A stretch of DNA of 64,000 nt from Diospyros lotus (taxonomy: Eukaryota > Streptophyta > Magnoliopsida > Ericales > Ebenaceae): contig NC_068344.1 in the NCBI RefSeq assembly GCF_014633365.1, forward strand, positions 31,871,170 to 31,935,169. Reading direction: 5' to 3'. The notes under the pieces are model-generated. The model searched no databases, was not told where the DNA came from, and saw only the letters and a program-made list of their open reading frames with translations. Shown piece after piece: positions 1 to 12,600 of this stretch. Each line of letters starts with the position of its first letter. The stretch's first letter is position 1. Position numbers and translations under genes: made by a program.

Positions 1-1092
1 TGTATTTTTGGAGAGGTTATTTTTTGCAATCCAACCAACCAAACCAACCGAGTGTAATTTAACTCAATCCTCAAAGTTAGGAGAGAAAGAAACATACCCA
101 ATAAGATTGTTATACTACTATAACAATTATTTGCGGTCCAGTAGTAAATGGACCCCATTCATCCAAATGGGTTCCTGATTGCCCGGCCCAAACCATTTAG
201 TTGGCCCAAATCCTTGAGATTACCCAATTTTTTGTACCATGCAATGGGTACTAAAATTCTTTATGCATAGGCATATACCATGAAATTACAAATTTAAAAA
301 TAAAATTGTAAATTTACATGGATAATTGATTTAAATACATGATAATATATAATTAAATTTCGATTCACTATTACAATCAAGTTAAATATTTTTTTCAACG
401 TCCCATACTCCTGACTTCATGAAAATTTGAATGCAGATGGACGCCGTCTCAAGCATTAACAGTAACTTAATACTTACAATTTACAAACATGCTATACTGC
501 CACAATTCTAACCACGTAAATCAAAAGTTGAATACTTCTCTAATAGGCTTACCCTAAAATTTTGAAAGAACACTGATATATCTAACTCCACTTGTGGATT
601 CCTTCACACTCCTAGCTGTTCCTCTATTCACAACCAGTCCAAAATCCGAATAAAAAATAAATATTGTATTTAGTGACTTCAGATGAAATCCAGACTTAGA
701 ATTAGAATTAGATAGGCAGATGATGGTTAACCCACAAAGAATGAGAACTTGAGAATACAGTACAATACGAGAATCCTAGAGGTGCAAGCAAATGCTTTTG
801 TGCTTGGAAACCACCAACATCACAAACTCACCTTATCAAGTACTTATAGCATCTGCAAAAATGCAGCTACACTTTGGTTTTGGTATTACACAACAAAACA
901 ATAGCAAAACTACAAAAGAATTCAGTTAATAAAAGTGAACTAGATTATTCATGTAACCTTGAACAAGTGTCCTAGCAAATAACAAACTCAGACAACAGAG
1001 AAAGGGGGAGGCAAAAAAAAAATAAAAATAAAACAAGGTCTTCCTTCACTCTCGGATCTACAACCACCTTTGTCTTTGAGTTGGTGAAGGTT
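1..1092. other. 3' flank of the TM9SF gene, no gene seen
   Basis: AT-rich DNA with no open frame that looks coding. The part next to 1093 must hold the 3' UTR of the minus-strand TM9SF gene; several minus-strand AATAAA-like words exist (for example near 1010-1030 and 925-935), but I cannot choose the poly(A) signal from sequence alone. No repeat, tRNA or TE terminus was recognised. Confidence 0.5.
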
Positions 1093-3066
1093 CTAATCCA
1101 GCTTCACAGACGAGAACAAGTAATGCACAAACCAGAATGATGAGAGGAAGCCAACTGTGCCGGTTGACAGCATTATTGCTAAAACCATGAAGAGAGAGTA
1201 TCCCAAGTAGAGAGTGGCCGAGACGGGTCCACTCAAACTCTTTAGATCGAATATGAGATAGTTTACGGAGTAGAGGAAGATGTAAATGGCAACCGAGCCG
1301 GAAGCAAAGAAGGACTTCCACCACCATCTCCAATCCTCCACGCAAAGATGCATGTAGGTCAGCACAAGGGAGACCTCAGCACAAACGACCACGAGGAGGA
1401 TCAAAACGATGAAGAGGAAACCAAAGACATAATAAACTCGACCCATCCAAATACTGGACATGATGAAGAAGAGCTCGATGAAAAGTGTGCCAAACGGGAG
1501 AGTGCCAGCCCCGAGAACTAAAAGCCAAGATGGGTATTTTTGAGGTGGGATTTCACGAGGGATCTGGTTGGTTCGAACGGGGTACTCAATATGAGGTGCC
1601 TTTGCCCCAAAGTACCCACCTACGAAGGTCAGGGGAACCGAGATGCAAAACCAGAGGAGAATGAGGATTACAAACAGAGACAGTGGAATGGCTCCTGTGC
1701 TGTGACTACCCCATAATAAGAAATTCAAGACGAATAGAATCGTGAAAGCAATGCCAGGAAAGAAACAAGCAGCTTTCCAAGAGACTGAAACCCATCCTTT
1801 TTTGTCACCAAATCCAATTGTCCTCCAAAGACGAACAGCAACATAACCGGCTGCAATCCCAAGAATCATGTAGAAAAATAGCATACCTGTAAGTAGCGTG
1901 CCACGGGAAGCTGGTGACATGAATCCAAGTGCGGCAAATAAGATTGTCACAACAGCCATTCCTAGGATTTGAATCCCATTTCCAACCATTACGCAAAGAA
2001 GTGATGGATTGGTTGGAGCACGGAAAACATCTCCCACAACAAGTTTCCACCCTGATAACTCTTCGTTCATCTGGGCTTGAGCCTCCTTGTCAAGCTCCTC
2101 ATAACGGGTTAGGTCACGCCTCACTGTCCTCAAGAAGATCACAAGGACAATTCCAGCCAAGAAAGTAATCACCATAAGAGAGTTAAGAATTGAGAACCAG
2201 TGGACTTTTGCTCCTTCCATTTTCAAATAGGCATCCCATCTGGATGGCCATTTGATATCACTCTCCACAAATGCAACTTCATAACTGAAGGCCACAGGCT
2301 CACCCTCCTTTATAGCCATAGCCACCACTGATGGATCGCACTTAACTGCAGACGGGTATTTTTCATACAGTTTCAAGTTCTCCAAAGATTTCAGATTGTG
2401 CTGGAAACTGCACGGGACCACCTCAAACCCAACGACCATGTAACCTGGCACCTCCGATCCAGAGTTCCCAACAGTTGGGATCACCTCAGCAGCATCCCCG
2501 GTACCCATAACACGGGCAACATTTGTCTCCTCATACTTGTGAACAAGGACAGTGAACCTCAAATGGTTAAACACATAATAAACATCTTGAACCTTAATTC
2601 CAACCGGATAACCAGTCCACCGCAGAACATAACCCTCTTTGTTGGTATACCGGATAGCCGGCAAATTATCGAGAATCAAGTTAACCTGATACATCTCATC
2701 AATCCTCTCCTTCAAGATCTTAAACTCATCACCTGACAAAGGTTTGGTCTTGCAGAGAAATATATCCGTCTCATTAGTGAACATTTTAAACTTATAAGGT
2801 GAATTCTCAATCCTATCACCCATAAGGAGCTCGCCGAGATTTTCGGCGCTATCCTTGACACCTTCCTGGGGCTTACAGAAGGGCAAACTGTAATAGCTAA
2901 AGGGCATTTCTGTATCAATTGAAGTGAGCGAATTCACCTTCACAGACAAGGTATCCCCAATTCCATACTTGTGAGGGTAACTCCCCGGGAGATAAAAGCC
3001 ATAACCCAATTGAGATACCAAGCAAACAAACAAAACCCAGATCTTAAAGTTATCAAATGAGTCCAT
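1093..3066 (-). CDS. TMN: Transmembrane 9 superfamily (EMP70/TMN) protein
   Basis: Single-exon coding region of 657 aa, the usual length for plant TM9SF proteins. The frame opens further to a TTG at 3075, but the first ATG is at 3066 (MDSFDNF), which I take as the start. In order: signal peptide about 1-22; a lumenal EMP70 domain with the family words DSAENLGELL and GDRIENSPY near residues 70-90, ILDNLPA near 131-137 and a VFNHL segment near 165; a first membrane span about 289-312; a short cytosolic stretch starting RRDLTRYEELD; then eight further hydrophobic spans. It ends FVHYLFSSVKLD. In this family a terminal K-x-D/E motif gives Golgi retention and the preceding aromatic residues act in ER export (shown for Arabidopsis EMP12). 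By recall it resembles the Arabidopsis TMN11/TMN12 subgroup. Inferred role: Golgi/endosomal multispanning protein. No lesion seen. Confidence 0.95.
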   Translation of the reverse strand: MDSFDNFKIWVLFVCLVSQLGYGFYLPGSYPHKYGIGDTLSVKVNSLTSIDTEMPFSYYSLPFCKPQEGVKDSAENLGELLMGDRIENSPYKFKMFTNETDIFLCKTKPLSGDEFKILKERIDEMYQVNLILDNLPAIRYTNKEGYVLRWTGYPVGIKVQDVYYVFNHLRFTVLVHKYEETNVARVMGTGDAAEVIPTVGNSGSEVPGYMVVGFEVVPCSFQHNLKSLENLKLYEKYPSAVKCDPSVVAMAIKEGEPVAFSYEVAFVESDIKWPSRWDAYLKMEGAKVHWFSILNSLMVITFLAGIVLVIFLRTVRRDLTRYEELDKEAQAQMNEELSGWKLVVGDVFRAPTNPSLLCVMVGNGIQILGMAVVTILFAALGFMSPASRGTLLTGMLFFYMILGIAAGYVAVRLWRTIGFGDKKGWVSVSWKAACFFPGIAFTILFVLNFLLWGSHSTGAIPLSLFVILILLWFCISVPLTFVGGYFGAKAPHIEYPVRTNQIPREIPPQKYPSWLLVLGAGTLPFGTLFIELFFIMSSIWMGRVYYVFGFLFIVLILLVVVCAEVSLVLTYMHLCVEDWRWWWKSFFASGSVAIYIFLYSVNYLIFDLKSLSGPVSATLYLGYSLFMVLAIMLSTGTVGFLSSFWFVHYLFSSVKLD

Positions 3067-3170
3067 TTCGACCAATTTTGTGTCAGATCTGGATGACCCA
3101 GATCAGAACAAAAGCGAAGACAACAGGAATCAATTCAGTTTCAGCGTGGGTTTTGAGTTCCAGCAGAAAC

Positions 3171-3318
3171 CTAATGTGAAAAACCGGAAATTTAGAGTTC
3201 TCAGGCTCAGATCAGATCAGATCAAAACGCATATATACTGATCAGTGACAATTACATAGAAACAGAGAAGTGACTGTTTGCATGAAAAAAACGTAAAGAA
3301 CCACAAATCTAAACTGAC
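3171..3318 (-). other. 5' UTR intron of the TM9SF gene
   Basis: On the minus strand a donor AAG|GTCAGT lies at 3319/3318 and an acceptor TTAG|GTTTC at 3171/3170, preceded by a T-rich stretch. This gives a 148-nt intron wholly upstream of the ATG at 3066. Introns in the 5' leader are common in plant housekeeping genes. cDNA would be needed to prove it. Confidence 0.6.
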
Positions 3319-3395
3319 CTTCACAGAGACTGAAAGATTCAGAGCATGTGAGAGGAGGAGCCCCCCAGTAACGGCACCGTAATTGCTCTTAGAAT

Positions 3396-3446
3396 GAGAG
3401 AGAGAGAGAGAGAGATGTGGAGAGCACCATTGCCCAAGAATTTATA
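3396..3446 (-). promoter_or_regulatory. TATA box and CT-repeat core promoter of the TM9SF gene
   Basis: On the minus strand TATAAA occupies 3446-3441. About 30 bases downstream lies a pure (GA/CT)10 tract at 3396-3415, reading CT on the gene strand, a typical pyrimidine-patch start region of plant genes. Transcription probably begins at about 3405-3415, giving a leader of roughly 350 nt before splicing of the 148-nt intron. Confidence 0.55.
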
Positions 3447-6400
3447 CATCACAATTCGTCGGTGATCTCTAGATCTTTAATGACCACTATACCCCCAATC
3501 CAATGTACGTAGATGCCAATTCTCTGCCCCTTTACCTTGGTCTTTTAAGACAAAACACTTCGTTCTATCTTTCCTAATTTCAAGTTGATTGTCAATCACT
3601 CTGTTTCTGTTCTTCATTTAAAACAGTAATTCTATAACCCGCAAGTAAAAATTCTTAAAGAATAAAAGAAGCCCCAACCATCCTCTTGTGCAAAAAGGCC
3701 TAAAAATTAGGGTTTGGGAGCTCTCCAAAAAAGACTAATTGCTGGGTTTGGTACATTCCCAATTTCCCATTTACCCATATGGTTCATAAAAAGAATTCAT
3801 TTCATTCACTCCTTATAAAAAAATAAAATATTATAGTAACTCATTTTTTTCCTTTTATAATTAATAATTGGGATGGGAATAGCAAAAGAGTCATTATAAT
3901 CTCATTTATGCACTTACCCCATGATTAAAGTAGACATATATATATATATTTATAAATGAGAAAAATAATTAGGTGGTGGTAAGTTGAAAGCTACACAGTA
4001 CTGCTTCAGATGGAAAGGGTTTACCAAATGATCATCAAACCAACAACATGAATGAAATCAACAGCTTTACTTATCATAGGAGTAATCATAATCAAACCCA
4101 CAACGTCTCTGCTTTCAATAATTAATAATTATTTCTTGGGAAAGAAGGCAGAATTGCTAATTCTCTTAAGAATTACAAAAAAAAAAGGAAATTAATATAA
4201 TTAAAATTAAAATATAATAACAATAAGGTTATAAATATAGAGATAAAAATAGTTCGAATTTAAGGATTTTAAATTAAAAAAATAAAATGGCAAGAAGAGA
4301 CTACTGAAATACTCAAAGGTAGTTGGCCCCCGGTTTCGTGATGGAATCATCACCATGCACGTGCTGATCACGTGCACCGTTTATTTTTGTATTTTCTCGG
4401 GAAAATTGCCTGCAAGGTTTCCCTCTGGGCAAGCAGCCAAAAAGTCAAGAGGCTGGGAACGGCGTCATCCCCAACCCACGCTAAGGAAAGATAAGAGCTT
4501 GAGGATCCGTAAACGATGGCTATTTTAGTTCATTTGGATTGGTGTTTAGGCAAGGCACTGTGTGACTGCGATTGGGATGGATTTGGGAAATTCTCAATTA
4601 TTTTTTAATCCGAGTATATATACATATATATATATTCATATATTACGTATTCTACTAAATATACAAAATATTATCTATTCTATATATTTTTGTATAATAT
4701 AAACGTATAAATATTAGATGAACTTGTATATAAATATTATATATTTTATGTTATTTAAAATAAAACTTGTGCCAATATGATTTAAAATATATATTGCATG
4801 ATATACTCAAAACTTTAAATTATTTAAAAAATTACTTAGAGACATGGTATTTTTATTTTTTTAAATAGTGTTTATTAAAATAAATAATATAAGATTACAT
4901 CAAGATAATTTATTCAAAAATGGGAGAGATAAATTTATCTAGAAAGTTCAAGATAAGAAGTCACATGATTTTTTTTTTAGAAAAATTTAACAAACACAAT
5001 AAAAATTACTTTTATTCTAAACATTTTTCATATTTTACTTTTTTTAATTTATATTTTATTTAACAAATACTAATTTAATAAAAAAGACATCGAGTGCGAT
5101 AATCTCCAACTCTGTCAAGGTATTCTTGATCCCTTAGGGTAGGGGGTGAATTGAGTTATTAGAATTTTTTTTAATTTTAATAAATATTCTTGATTAATGA
5201 TTTTATTAAAGAATATATATTTGATAAATATAATAAATTATGTTTAAGATTAATAATAAATACAAATTACAAGATTTGACAAGAATAAATAAAATGTGGC
5301 ATAAGACAATTTATAGTGGTTCGATGTCTTCACGTACATATATTCCACTCTCCTAAGGTTTAACCGTCCTTGAAGTTCCACTAAATTAATTTCACTAAAA
5401 CATTATTTGTTAATAATACATTAACAAATAATGACTACAATTTTCACTAATAGGAAATAATATTCTTTGATGCAATTTTTTTTTTCACAAAATATGTTTT
5501 CTTTTGCATAAATTATGCATTACTATATTTTTAACTTTGCACTTTATATTACTTAGTGATTGCACCTTAATTTTTATTATCATAACTATTAAATTTTAAT
5601 TTTTTTATTATAATTCAATATCTCTTTCAAATTTATCGTCAACTTTAGTTAAAAAAAACACACAATATACATTAATACAAACTCAAAAACCACTTAATAT
5701 TAAAATTAATGCAAACTCCACAGTTAAGTGATTTTAAGATTTTGTAGTAATATATATTATATTAATTTTTTCAACAAAATTTGACAAAATTAAAGAAAGT
5801 TCTTAATTTGTAATAAAAAATAAAATTTAGTGATTATGCTCACAAAAATTAAAATAAGTGACCAATTTATTATAAATATGAAGTTTAGATGCTAACAATA
5901 TAATTTATTTATTTTACTTTTCATTTTTTTATTTTTAACTTCTAAAAGAAAACCCTTATCCCAAAAGACATTGAAAACAAGACACTAACAACCTCCGATC
6001 AGTTATTAAAAATATTTTAATTTATAATTTTAATAATTTATTAAATGACTGAACCTCCCACTAAAAATAAAAAAGTTCAATTTTAAATTTTTTTAACTTT
6101 ATTCTATAAATTAAAAAAAATAAAAAATGTGTTCTAAATTTTTTAAAAATAAATGCTATTTAAAACACAAAATCCTAAAATAAAATTAGTTGTAAAATTA
6201 CATTTTCTACAATTGAATCAGCCCTAGATATTTTAAATAAATATTAAAATGGCTTTCTATCATTTTGCATTTCAAATAATACAAAATATTTGAGATGCTA
6301 CTCACATTCCCCCCCCCCCAATGGTTGCTTGCCAAGAAATTGACAAATAGAGTTCCAAAAATCAAATTACTTGTTCAATTCTGCTTCTTTCTATTAACAG

Positions 6401-6698
6401 GAGTATGATAAGAACAAGGTATCGAACATTAAAAATTTTCTCTTCTTCCCATCATCATTTTCCCACCCACCAAACAAGAAAGTCGGTCAAACGTTGCATA
6501 AATAGTGTAAGACTCTCTGCTTCCGAAAAGCCTAACAGGAATATTAAAGAGAGAGAGAGGGGAGAGCAGAAAGGAATATTAAAGAGAGATAAATGGAGAT
6601 GTCACATAATCTAACTACAGCAGTAATAAGGTTTAATAACATAAATGCAAGGAAGAACCATCTTTTTAACTCTGAAAAGCCAACTAGAATATGAATAT
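3447..6698. other. AT-rich intergenic region between two minus-strand genes
   Basis: No convincing coding frame. A G-box-like CACGTG pair sits at about 4358-4375. Long A/T runs dominate 4600-6300, and there is a C8-9 run at about 6310. The end next to 6698 holds the 3' UTR of the G-patch gene. A TE relic inside is listed separately. Confidence 0.5.
5085..5470. repeat. Relic of a dispersed plant transposon (LTR-like)
   Basis: The stretch contains phrases I associate with the non-coding parts of plant LTR elements: a 'ccttagggtagggggtgaat' segment near 5133-5152, then a 'tatagtggttcgatgtcttc' segment near 5312-5331 followed by a 'ccactctcctaagg' segment. No terminal repeats or target duplication were found, so family and limits are uncertain. 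Confidence 0.3.
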
Positions 6699-9600
6699 CT
6701 AACCTTTGGCACCCAAACCCCTGTTTTTAGGAAGCTTTACTGCAACTAATGGATTCACCATACCTTGAGAACCTTTTCCCAGGCCAGTGCCTTCCACAAA
6801 GCCCATCTTGGCCATCATTTTTGATCCAAATCCTTTGGTATGCCTCTCGAAAGCTGCAAAGTTTTGAGACTCTTTCTGCCCAGACTTCCTATCAGATTCA
6901 GTTTTCAACGAGTGACTACCCGCGCCATAGGCTTCTGCGCCCAAGCCAAGCGACTTGGGTCGTTGAATTGCCTCAATGGGCTCTGCGATACCTTGACCTT
7001 CCTTCCCCAACCCGCCACCCTCCACGAATCCCATCTTAGCCATCATCTTTGATCCAAAACCTGTAGTGTGCAACTCAAAGGCGCCATATTTGGATGAACT
7101 GCTCTCAACTTTGTTTTCTTGAATAGTGTAGTTCGTCCCCTTTGAATCGATTGCCAAGGTTTCCACGGTATCAGATTTCATGATACCGCTAGATACAAAA
7201 GAAACCGGCTGTGCAGCATTTAACCCTGTTTTCCCACTCCTTTTCTTCTTGCTTGTTTCATTATTGCGATGATAATTGGAGGAGTTCTTCAGTAAATTCA
7301 AGTCACTACCCTTTGCAGGCTTCTTGCCCCTGTTTCTATCTCCTTTACCTGATTTTGCATCAACCGTAAAATCAGCATTCTCATCGACAGCTCCTATCAG
7401 CTGAAAATTTGTTCATCACTACCACCTCAGTTGAAGTATAATGAAATTAATGGAGAAAAATGCAAGGCAACGTTAAAGCTTTCTGAGCATGATAAGCAAA
7501 GAACTTAATAAATGGAACACACAACTACATATACCATGCAGTTTTTGTAATGTAAATACCTTCTCTAGCCGAAGCTTTTCACTGGAAGATGGCATTCGTG
7601 TATGTTCAGTTCGCACCACTGTTACAAATCTGGAAAACGGTATGTCAGTGAGCTTGTGAATCCATCTTTGATAATTAGGAACAAATTTGAAAGTATAAAT
7701 AAACAATTGACAGGCAATTTGTCTTCCTTGTAGTGTTGTTGCCTGTTATGGGCAGGCCGCAAGGTTTCAGCTACACCCATTAAACATGGAAACCTCTAGC
7801 ATGGTTCAGGGAGGATACTTCCAAGATACAAACACCTTGGGTTTAGCAATGACTAGATAGAGGAATAACAACCCACAATAATCATGAGGTAGACTGAGCA
7901 TCTTTTGCTTACCTTTTCTTACCATGCCCTTGACAACCACTTCGCAAGTGATAAATTGCTGCTAATCTTCGCACCTAAGGTTAACAAAGCATGTCAGTAT
8001 CACTAAAGAATCACACATATTATATGGGTTTGTGCAACCAAAAAAAGAATAGCCTTTATTAAATTTAACAACACAGTCTAGGAAGCATGTGCAGAAGTCC
8101 TTTGTTTACATAAAGTTCTTCAGTTGAAAATACTTTATTTCTGAATATCAAGCTCACAGAAAAGAAAATGACTAGGGCAATTTGCAGTCATTTTGGCTGA
8201 ATCAAAATGAAAATCTGGCAAGACTGAAATGCATATGGGGCCCTATGCTATAATTACATACAAAAGACTGACTGAGCTTGTCTAGAAGCAACCGAATGCA
8301 AATATGACCTTTCTTGGGTGGGCAACCAATATCACTTAGAAATGAGCATATATAACTTGTCTAAATAAGGTAAATGATGTAAACAGTAATCACCAAATAT
8401 GTTCGTAGAGGTGTAAGACCTAAGAAATGTGAACATACTTAAACTAAATCATGCTTTGCAGATTCTAAAACCTCACAAATGAAAGCTATGTCTGGCATAA
8501 TACCACCTCCTACAGCTTACTCTTTGATAAAATGATATGGAAAAACAATTGCGTGAAGATGATGGCGGGCTCTGAAAATCTGGCAAATAAAAGGTGTTTG
8601 CCATAACACCGAGAACCCAGGTCTTCAACAACCTTAAGTACCTGCTTCCCAAGCCCCTCCTCACATTGGGATGTGAGAGCCACTCCATTTTGAGATGGGC
8701 CCCACAGCTTGGTATGAGAATGGGAGGCAGATAATTGAGCTTTGAACCTACATAAAGTGACAAAAATATCTAGTTTAGGCTAAATTGCTTCTTAACTTGT
8801 ACTCCTACGCTGTCTGATTTTCTGACCCTTGCTACTTGAGGGTAGGGTAGTTAAGTGGTGATACAGTCCCTAGTTTGTGATCTAGTTATGGGTCTATGAA
8901 CACAGAAATCAAGTTGGGGATTAGAAGGTTTCTGCGATCTTCCTTTATGACCTATCTTGAAAGACTTGTTTGGGCTTGGTTGAGAGAACCCAACGATCTC
9001 TTTAAGTTTGGAGAGAAACTTTATTTTTCTGGATAAAAACCTGTACCTTCTCCTATGCAGAATAGTGCCATTTAAGTACATCAGGTAAACAAGAGAAACT
9101 ACCCACTAAAAGATAGGTAACCACCCACATAAAAAAACTAACTAGCACAATCCAGGAAACTGAATATCTGAAATAACTGAAAAATAAAACTAACATAAAC
9201 TGAGAAATAAAACTAATAGATCAGCTTATCATCAGGCTTCCCTTTTCTTGCAGCCATGTGTAAAATGCTGGTACACTTGGCCACAGAATGGGTTCACTCT
9301 GACTTGGCTATCATCACTGACATGTCCTACTGATGGAGAATTCATAACGAGTGGGTAAATGTTGAGGGGCAGAACAAAGCAAACAGACCAAAAAAACAGC
9401 AGAAAGCAGCAAACGCAGAGTGAAAAGAGGAACTGAAACTCCATACCTGGGCACAATCCCGAGAGTGCATGGGTTGAAATGATAAAATATCTACTCCATC
9501 CAAAACCATCTGCTCTAATTTCTGCAATTTCAGACCAGGAAGATGTTATTGTATTATTTTATCCTTGTCTTACAGAGTAGGAAAGAGAAAAAAAATGGAA

Positions 9601-12600
9601 ATCTTTCAATCAAGAAAAAACACTAGTTTTTATAGACATACAAGATAAAAAAGGAGACACGGGTATGACAAACAGAATATATTAAAAAGACTAGTTAAGA
9701 TTTAATTACCAGGACAACACAAGATCAAAAGTGTAGTAGTTATGCATGTCCTGTACTAGCCAGTACATACCATACCAGAATAAATCCAGAACAAAAATTT
9801 TCTCGGGTCACTTTGTTTAAATTACCACTCAATACTGGAGATACTAGGAGGTACCATCCAGTATTAGAGTAGTCTCATACATATCACCAATACCAATACC
9901 GCACTTTTTGTGTCCAAGACACAGAGAAAACTCTATCTTTTCTCTATTGAAAGACTTCTTAAAGTAGTTTGCATCCCCATTTTGAATAAGGAGGCAGAGG
10001 CCTACTTGATCTGTGTCCCCATTCAGAATTGGATTGCAGACCTCTGCTTGCCTACATCAATATTATCATGTATATTTTAAATTGAATTATGTTATTTTAT
10101 TGACATGATAAAATTATTTTATTAGGTATTAATTGTTTGTAAATTGAAATTATTATATTATTTAACCTATAACTTATTTAGTACAGAATTTTTCATAGCT
10201 AAGACTTTTAATTTTATGAGTGTTGTAAAATTTTAACTCTGCTTATGAATTCTTATTTATAGCCAATCTCAAGCCCAAATAAAAAAGGAGGGTTGTATTA
10301 GGTAGCTGATTTCTAACATTAAAGCACGTCAAATCAAACATGAACTCTAAACAAAGGACAAATTGTTGGGGTGGACTACCCAAGTGATGCACTGCATTAC
10401 TCAAGTGCAATGACAATGAGCTAGAGTCATCATATCAGCACCTGGATGTAGTGCTAAATCTGGAAAATATCTCAAATTTTCATGGATAAATGCGAGTAAA
10501 GAATTTAATCCAAAATCATAGTTTAAGAATTGGTTCATGGTATAACGAAACTTTGACAGGAAAATCTATGGTAGTGGTGGACATGATAATTAAGGGGAAA
10601 AGATTAGTATTTAATATTATGAGCCTCCAAGAGATGAGATGAGTTGGGGAAGAGGCTAAAATATTGACAGAATTTGAAAACAAAAAAGGCTCATCATAGA
10701 GGGCAAAGCTTTGTGTCACGACCCCAAGGATCCCCAAGGCTATAATTGTAAATATAATAGTAGTTAGTATAAATGCATTTACTATATTGTGCTCTAGGTT
10801 TCTGTTCATGTTTGTACCTTTCAGTAACAGCCTATAAACAGGCTAGATGAGTTAGAGAATAGAGATAGTTGAATGATATAGAATTCTGATTTCCCTCTCA
10901 ATTGTTCTGATCTCTCTCTCTCTGTTCTGCCTGCATTTCCCTCTCAGCTCTGCTGAATATCTCCCTCTGTTCAGTCTGAATCTCCCTCCTTTTCTATTCG
11001 ATCACTTCCAATTTCTACAAATTTCCTATCAAAACTCTAGGTAAACCCTAGGTTCATGACAAATGGTATCAGAGCCAAAGATTCTTAGGTGTGATTTTGG
11101 AAATTTTAGCAGTTAGATCAAGGTCTAGAATTGGACGGCGACTCTTAGCAGCAATTCAGGGTTGCTGATTTCTTGAATTCTGATTGAGTCTTGGCTGTGA
11201 ATTTTTTTTGGCACTTCCTGTTTGGATTTGAAGGCAAATCAGAGTGAAGCGACTCTTGGTTTGAATCTTGAAGGTGAAACAGGAGGACGATTCTCAGCTG
11301 TCAATTTCCGACACTGATTCAGGTTGAGTTTTGAAGACAAAGCAGGAAGTTGCGATAAGAGAGTCGATTCTCAGAAAGCTCAACAGAGCAGATCAAGTCA
11401 CGGAAATTTGTGGATATAGAGGCAATTCTAATCCAGGTAATACTCATAGGCTGTTTCTCAATCGAAGCAGAGCAAAGTGACTTCTGGCAAGCTGGCTGAT
11501 ACAGAAACGATTGATCCAGAGCAGCTGAACCTAGGCTACTGCAGTGTGACATAGGTGAATTTAGAAGTAATTTCAGAAGCAGATTCAGTAAGTTAATAGA
11601 GGCAAGTGTACAATCACTGGAGAAAACACTCGAGAAATTTTCTGTTCACATCAACCAAAAGTTCAACCAAATGGACGAAATGCTGATTCAGCTTTTAAAG
11701 AAGTATAAGGTCAGTATAACAGTGGATCCTTATTCAAGGTCCACTGCAGAAATGATTCCAGCAGGAGCTGGAATCCTACCTAAGACATCTGATCGGCAGG
11801 AAGTTGATGAAGTACCTGCAACAGATCAGGAAATTCAAGATGACTATCTCAGCAGCAGTTTTGATCATGAGATGGTTGATTCAGTTGCTGGAGACGATAT
11901 TATTGGAGATATATTGGCAGCTGATGCTGCAGAGGAAGGCCTATTTGTAATTTTTCTACTGCAGCTGAGGATGCAGAGGAGAAATCTGCTGAAATGACTT
12001 TGGTTACAGTTGTAGAGAAACTAGAAGAAGATCTAATAAATCAAGATGTGCCTATTGAGAGGTTGCAGGAGTAAAATGAGGAGTTATTCGAAGGACTGAC
12101 AGAGGAAGCAATGCCCATTGCATTACCCCTGGTGCCTAGTCCAATATCTGAAGAACCGGCTAATGCCCAGGAATGGTTCTGAGAGAGAAGATTCTAAGAG
12201 CACTGTTTCTTTGCCTTTGGTTTCAGAGAAAGATGAGGAGTCCATCGTATTGGTAAAAGCAGGCATCAAACAGCTTCTGGAGCTGGTTTTGGAAGAGAAG
12301 GTTGCTGCCAGAATGCTTACTGCTACCCTCACTGGCATAATTTCTTTATGAAGGTCAAGGAAATTACTAGAATTATTGGAGAAGAGAGCCTTGACATGGA
12401 GATCGTTAAGGAATACATTTTATATTCGTGGGAAAGGCAAAATAAAGAAGAGAAAAAGGGAAGTAGGGTAAACCAGATAGTTAAGGCAGGAATTGGATGA
12501 AGAAAACAGTGGTTGTGGCTGTAAGTTTTTGGGGACAAGAACTTTCTAAAGGAGGGGGGAATTGTGATGACCCCAGGCATCCCCAAGGCTATAATTGTAA

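Noticed and set aside
3067..3075. Start of the TM9SF protein at 3075
   Set aside because: The codon there is TTG; the first ATG in frame is at 3066 and gives a proper signal peptide.
4340..4380. G-box (CACGTG) pair as a promoter element
   Set aside because: No gene start lies within a reasonable distance on either strand.
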